This document shows, piece by piece, positions 40,221-43,237 of a stretch of DNA of 43,237 nt (position 1 is its first letter; each line of letters begins with the position of its first letter). The notes below the pieces were generated by a model, which searched no databases, was not told where the DNA came from, and was given only the letters and a program-made list of their open reading frames with translations. The position numbers were made by a program, and so were the translations under genes. The stretch comes from an uncultured bacterium (lineage in GTDB: Bacteria; Zixibacteria; MSB-5A5; CAIYYT01), in assembly GCA_903903945.1 (NCBI GenBank), contig CAIVAP010000032.1:1-43237 (forward strand). The letters are read 5' to 3'.

Positions 40221-41906
40221 CTATTTTGTCTTCGTCGCAAGCTGGTCGCGGCCACCCTGATGGAGAACCAAGCCGGTTATCTTCCCAGCTTGATCTTTTA
40301 CAAAAGTCATTTGAGCATCTACTGCGCTGAAGTAATATTCGGTCTCACTTCGGGCGAAGATCTCGTTTTCCTCCTGACCGGTAGCCTGGCAGAAGAATTG
40401 ATTTCCGCGCCGCCGTATTTCAAGGATAAAACCTGGTGTGAGCTGATAACTTCCCACCAGCGCGTCGAATGCCGCCGACTTGACACCCTCTGCGGCAGCT
40501 ACTTCCAAAAGAGAGTCAGCCAAAGGGCCGAATAACTTGGCAGCAGAAGTGGTTGTTCCGTTCTGCGTAACTCGGTGTTCGACAACAACGCCGGCGCCGT
40601 CTCGAATAAAATCAAGAGTGATGGAGTTTTCATAGTCAAAGAAGAACCTGTCCTTTGATTCCGGATAGATGAGGCGTTGGGCGCCGCCGGTCCGTTGCGA
40701 GAACAGACTGTCTCCCTGCCTGATAATCAGTCGGTATGTATCCGGCCCGATTTGGTAGGCTCCAACATAGTCGCCGAGGACGGTCTGATCAATCTTCGCA
40801 GGAGTCTTTTTAACAGGAATAGAGTATGGTTGACCAAGTACCATGGCGGATAAGACTGCTGCTATCTCTCCTTCTGGCGTCGACTCATTGTTGCTGAGAA
40901 AGACGATGCAGATGCTATCATCAACAAACCTCTGAATATTCGACACGAACCCGTCGATCTGGCCGTTGTGCCAGATCCGCTCATGACCATAGAGGGAATC
41001 GATGACCCAGCCAAATCCATACATGTCAAGACCAGGTGTCCACATCTGCTTTAGCAATTCCTGTGACAGAACTCTCTCTCCATAGAGTGCTTGATCCCAC
41101 AAGAACAGATCACCAACGGTGGAATAAAGACCTCCCGCGGCAAAGGAGAGGGAGGGATGAGACTTGACTGCCGGATTCACCTTGTCAGAATTCATCCTGT
41201 ATCCGGTTGCCAGCATTGGGATATCATAATTCATATAACCGGTATTGTTCATGCCAATCGGCTTCAATATCCGCGTGTGAAGGCACTGGTCATAGGGCTG
41301 GCCGGTCACTTTTTCGATAATTAGCCCAAGCAGAAAGTAACCTGAATTGCTGTAGCGATAGGCAGTGCCAGGCTCAAACTGCAAAGGGAGGTCTTTGAAC
41401 GATGCGACTATTTCCTGTGGCGTAGCTCCTGCCGCTACCATTCTTATCATAAAAGCTCTGTTGTCCGTGTAGTTTGGTATGCCGGAGGTGTGGGTGAGAA
41501 GGTGTCTGATAGTAACCTTGTCACCGGTCGCTTTGGGAAAATCAGTCAGGTACTTCGAGATCGGATCCTCAATGCTTAGCTTCTTCTCTGCAACAAGCTG
41601 CATGATCAGAGTTGCGGTAAACTGTTTGGTGACGGAGCCGATGAGGAATTTGGTCGTTGGGGTGTTTGGGATCCTCTCGTCGATATCGGCCATCCCATAC
41701 CCCTTGGAGAACAACACCTTGCCATTCTCTGCAACCAAAGCAGTGCCACTGAAATGCATGACGTTCTTTGCTGCTTTGAGATATTCGTCCAGTTTCTGCT
41801 CAAGTGTTTGTGCTGAGACGGATCCTACAATCGTCAGCGAAATCAGAGTGGCCGAGAGAAGCAGAACCAGACTGCGGAATTTAGCTCGTGTATTTAGAAG
41901 TAACAT
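40221..41906 (-). CDS. Serine hydrolase of the beta-lactamase/class C family, secreted
   Basis: The product has 561 residues. A signal peptide ends near VSAQTL (residue 33). The catalytic SxxK is SVTKQFTATL (Ser-91, Lys-94). YRYSNSGYFLLGLIIEKVTG carries the YxN motif (about residue 185), and WHNGQIDGF probably replaces the KTG motif. The C-terminal 200 residues form a beta-rich domain (DQTVLGDYVGAYQIG, ALVGSYQLTPGFILEIRRRG) as in many exported penicillin-binding-protein-like hydrolases. It may cut peptides or esters; beta-lactam hydrolysis cannot be assumed. GGGAG lies five bases before the ATG. Confidence 0.9.
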   Translation of the reverse strand: MLLLNTRAKFRSLVLLLSATLISLTIVGSVSAQTLEQKLDEYLKAAKNVMHFSGTALVAENGKVLFSKGYGMADIDERIPNTPTTKFLIGSVTKQFTATLIMQLVAEKKLSIEDPISKYLTDFPKATGDKVTIRHLLTHTSGIPNYTDNRAFMIRMVAAGATPQEIVASFKDLPLQFEPGTAYRYSNSGYFLLGLIIEKVTGQPYDQCLHTRILKPIGMNNTGYMNYDIPMLATGYRMNSDKVNPAVKSHPSLSFAAGGLYSTVGDLFLWDQALYGERVLSQELLKQMWTPGLDMYGFGWVIDSLYGHERIWHNGQIDGFVSNIQRFVDDSICIVFLSNNESTPEGEIAAVLSAMVLGQPYSIPVKKTPAKIDQTVLGDYVGAYQIGPDTYRLIIRQGDSLFSQRTGGAQRLIYPESKDRFFFDYENSITLDFIRDGAGVVVEHRVTQNGTTTSAAKLFGPLADSLLEVAAAEGVKSAAFDALVGSYQLTPGFILEIRRRGNQFFCQATGQEENEIFARSETEYYFSAVDAQMTFVKDQAGKITGLVLHQGGRDQLATKTK

Positions 41907-42137
41907 TATGACTCCCAGGTGTATCAGGTATATGTCGTCAAACCAGTTTGGACATGACGTGCCGCAAGTTAAGAGACGATCTACGTGTTGGCAATCGTTC
42001 TTTGGGAGCCGCGCAGGTCGGAACCGTCAGTTCCATCACTCATCGATCCCACCCATTGATTGTCAACGACATTATCGCTTATAAGGAGGTATTTCTCGCG
42101 GGCTATGTCAAGGGTTTCCTGTTGGTTGGCGATGAAA

Positions 42138-42168
42138 CCCGCCCGACGCTTCGTTTTGGGTGGGGCGC
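42138..42168. repeat. Family B hairpin repeat (diverged)
   Basis: CCCGCCCGACGCTTCGTTTT followed by gggtggggcgcc. It is recognisable but decayed compared with 4470-4500. Confidence 0.6.
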
Positions 42169-42341
42169 CGGCTTTGTCCACGGATGTCAAACCGAGAGAA
42201 GTTTTGACCCAGAACCTTTGACATCAAGGATGGTATCTACCAAACTGCCAAACTCATACGACGAAGCTTGATTAATGACTGCAAATTGGTGTGAGCAATT
42301 TCGGGAACTCCTGATCGAATTTGTCGGTTTTAGACAGACAG

Positions 42342-42422
42342 ATGAGTGATTGGCTTACCATTATCCCGCTTGCGGTTGTCATTGCCGTATACGTCTACCG
42401 AATACGTCGCGGACATGGCTGA
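42342..42422 (+). CDS. Possible 26-residue single-span membrane peptide
   Basis: The frame starts at ATG 42342 and encodes a hydrophobic helix (WLTIIPLAVVIAVYVY) followed by a basic end (RIRRGHG), the usual positive-inside layout. No Shine-Dalgarno sequence is visible, so it may be a chance frame. Confidence 0.25.
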   Translation: MSDWLTIIPLAVVIAVYVYRIRRGHG

Positions 42423-42512
42423 AAGTGACCTGCGCCGGCTGAGTTCAGCCGAACACCCTAATCTATTACAAATCATAGTGTTGCGGTCAACAATATAGAC
42501 GCGACAAAGCCT

Positions 42513-42542
42513 TTGACATTCGGCATTTACCGCGTATATTAT
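42513..42542 (+). promoter_or_regulatory. Strong sigma-70-type promoter of the aminotransferase gene
   Basis: A perfect TTGACA (42513-42518) is followed by TATATT (42535-42540, 16-base spacer) or the overlapping TATTAT (42537-42542, 18-base spacer). The leader would be about 55 bases. Confidence 0.7.
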
Positions 42543-42560
42543 TTGGTTATATTCTATGGG

Positions 42561-42589
42561 GATGTCCGCTGGACGTCTCGGGTTTTTTT
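42561..42589 (+). promoter_or_regulatory. Leader hairpin followed by a T-run, possible attenuator
   Basis: GATGTCC (42561-42567) pairs with GGACGTC (42571-42577) with one U-G pair, around the loop gct. Five bases later a run of seven T (42583-42589) follows. It lies between the promoter and the ribosome binding site (GGAG at 42593-42596). The gap before the T-run makes a true terminator less likely. Confidence 0.35.
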
Positions 42590-42603
42590 CGCGGAGTACT
42601 ACA

Positions 42604-43237
42604 ATGGCATACGACACAATCAGCAGCAAGCCGGCCGGAACGCCCGGCTATTCCCACGTGACAGACGATCAGATTTACCATTTGGAGACGACTTACGGCG
42701 CCAGCCATTACCATCGCTTGCGATCCGTTGTCCGCAGAACCGAAGGGGCCTGGCTGTACATGGATGACGGCACGAAGATCCTTGACTGCCTCGCCGCCTA
42801 CAGCGCCGCGAATCCCGGACATCATCATCCCAAGATCGTGGCGGCGTTGGTTCATGCGCTGCAGCACGGCTATGGCTCGGTGATCTCCAACGTGATCTAT
42901 ACCGATACGCGGGCTCTTTTCTTGGAGAAGCTCTGCCTGATGGTGCCGCAACTCGGATTGAAGTTCGGCAGCAAAGGCAACAAGGCGCTCCTGAAGAACG
43001 GTGGCGTCGAATCAGTCGAGACCGGGATCAAACTGATGCGGTATTACGGCTACAAGAAAAAAGGCATCCCCGATGGCAAGCAGGAGATAATTGTCTTTAC
43101 ATCCAACTTTCACGGTCGCATGATCTCGGTGATCTCCTTCTCCGACTCAAAGCATTACAAAGAAGGTTTTGGCCCGCTGACGCCCGGATTTGTCACTGCC
43201 AAATACGGTGACATAGAGGACGTAAAGCGTCTGATCA
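42604..43237 (+). CDS. Class III aminotransferase, ornithine aminotransferase-like (3' end outside the window)
   Basis: The first 211 codons are visible, up to the window edge. GASHYHRLRSVVRRTEGAWL and LDCLAAYSAANPGHHHPKIV match the N-terminal region of ornithine aminotransferase, and ALLKNGGVESVETGIKLMRY is the PLP-phosphate region. VFTSNFHGRMISVIS contains the ring-stacking aromatic/His motif. The catalytic Lys lies beyond the edge. Ornithine aminotransferase makes glutamate-5-semialdehyde from ornithine and 2-oxoglutarate, but lysine 6-aminotransferase and similar enzymes cannot be excluded. The ATG has GGAG seven bases upstream and a strong promoter. Confidence 0.88.
   Translation, partial: MAYDTISSKPAGTPGYSHVTDDQIYHLETTYGASHYHRLRSVVRRTEGAWLYMDDGTKILDCLAAYSAANPGHHHPKIVAALVHALQHGYGSVISNVIYTDTRALFLEKLCLMVPQLGLKFGSKGNKALLKNGGVESVETGIKLMRYYGYKKKGIPDGKQEIIVFTSNFHGRMISVISFSDSKHYKEGFGPLTPGFVTAKYGDIEDVKRLI

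Larger units (their letters stand above)
41907..42603. other. Long intergenic region (697 bases) with one repeat, a small ORF and a strong promoter
   Basis: I see a family B repeat at 42138-42168, a possible 26-residue membrane peptide at 42342-42422, a hairpin GGCTGA-gt-TCAGCC (42437-42450), and the promoter and leader hairpin of the aminotransferase (42513-42589). The frames at 41948-42271 plus and 42330-42629 minus are not supported by any recognisable domain or start signal. Decayed coding DNA is possible. Confidence 0.45.

Noticed and set aside
41479-42084. Plus-strand frame of 201 codons
   Set aside because: It is mostly antisense to the serine hydrolase and shows no domain or ribosome binding site.

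Overview
The window looks like a chromosomal segment of a Gram-negative bacterium of the FCB group, most like Candidatus Zixibacteria. Three things suggest this: a C-terminal dockerin pair of the GDANSTGTINISDAV type, a FlgD/T9SS-like C-terminal tail on another secreted protein, and lipopolysaccharide-type genes (an MsbA-like exporter and two GT9 glycosyltransferases). Base composition is mostly about 50-55% GC, apart from one AT-rich gene. The taxonomic call is inference; no rRNA gene is present, and I recognised no tRNA, CRISPR array, insertion sequence or prophage.

Layout. 1-5.3 kb is a loosely packed region: the end of an aldo/keto reductase, a PepSY-like secreted protein, a DUF347 membrane protein, a nucleoside phosphorylase, an AT-rich NIF3 gene and queF. 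Several families of palindromic repeats separate them. 5.3-6.8 kb holds queC-queE, which with queF covers part of the preQ0/preQ1 (queuosine precursor) pathway. 7.0-13.2 kb is a tightly coupled plus-strand operon: methyltransferase, cytidine deaminase, deoxyribose-phosphate aldolase, pyrimidine-nucleoside phosphorylase, a 60-residue Cys protein, an archaemetzincin homologue that has lost its zinc protease motif, and an MrfA/YprA-like DNA helicase.

13.2-22 kb carries an outer-membrane barrel, a frameshifted zinc-ribbon/DUF4328-like gene, a Nudix hydrolase, a cohesin-like secreted protein with a sorting tail, and a SufT/MIP18-like protein. It ends with a three-gene minus-strand operon of exported proteins: an HExxH lipoprotein, an unknown protein and a dockerin-bearing NHL-like protein. 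An OPT transporter follows at 22.1-24.2 kb.

24.3-39.6 kb is an almost unbroken minus-strand run. In order of transcription it encodes an MBL hydrolase, a PHP phosphatase, a 3-methyladenine DNA glycosylase, glutamate dehydrogenase, a site-2-type protease with an apparent ACG start, an OM-lipoprotein-like protein, MsbA, GT9, GT2 and GT9 glycosyltransferases, RelA/SpoT, a zinc-ribbon TPR protein, ComF, a XerD-like recombinase and a GGDEF protein with a degenerate receiver domain. The window ends with a YjbQ protein, a serine hydrolase and the first part of an ornithine-aminotransferase-like gene behind a strong predicted promoter.

The points most worth a second look are the active-site-less archaemetzincin coupled to a repair helicase, the exported HExxH lipoprotein with a Cys pattern resembling archaemetzincin, the family A repeats with a compensatory stem change, and the ACG start of the membrane protease. 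All calls come from reading the sequence; no database search was run.
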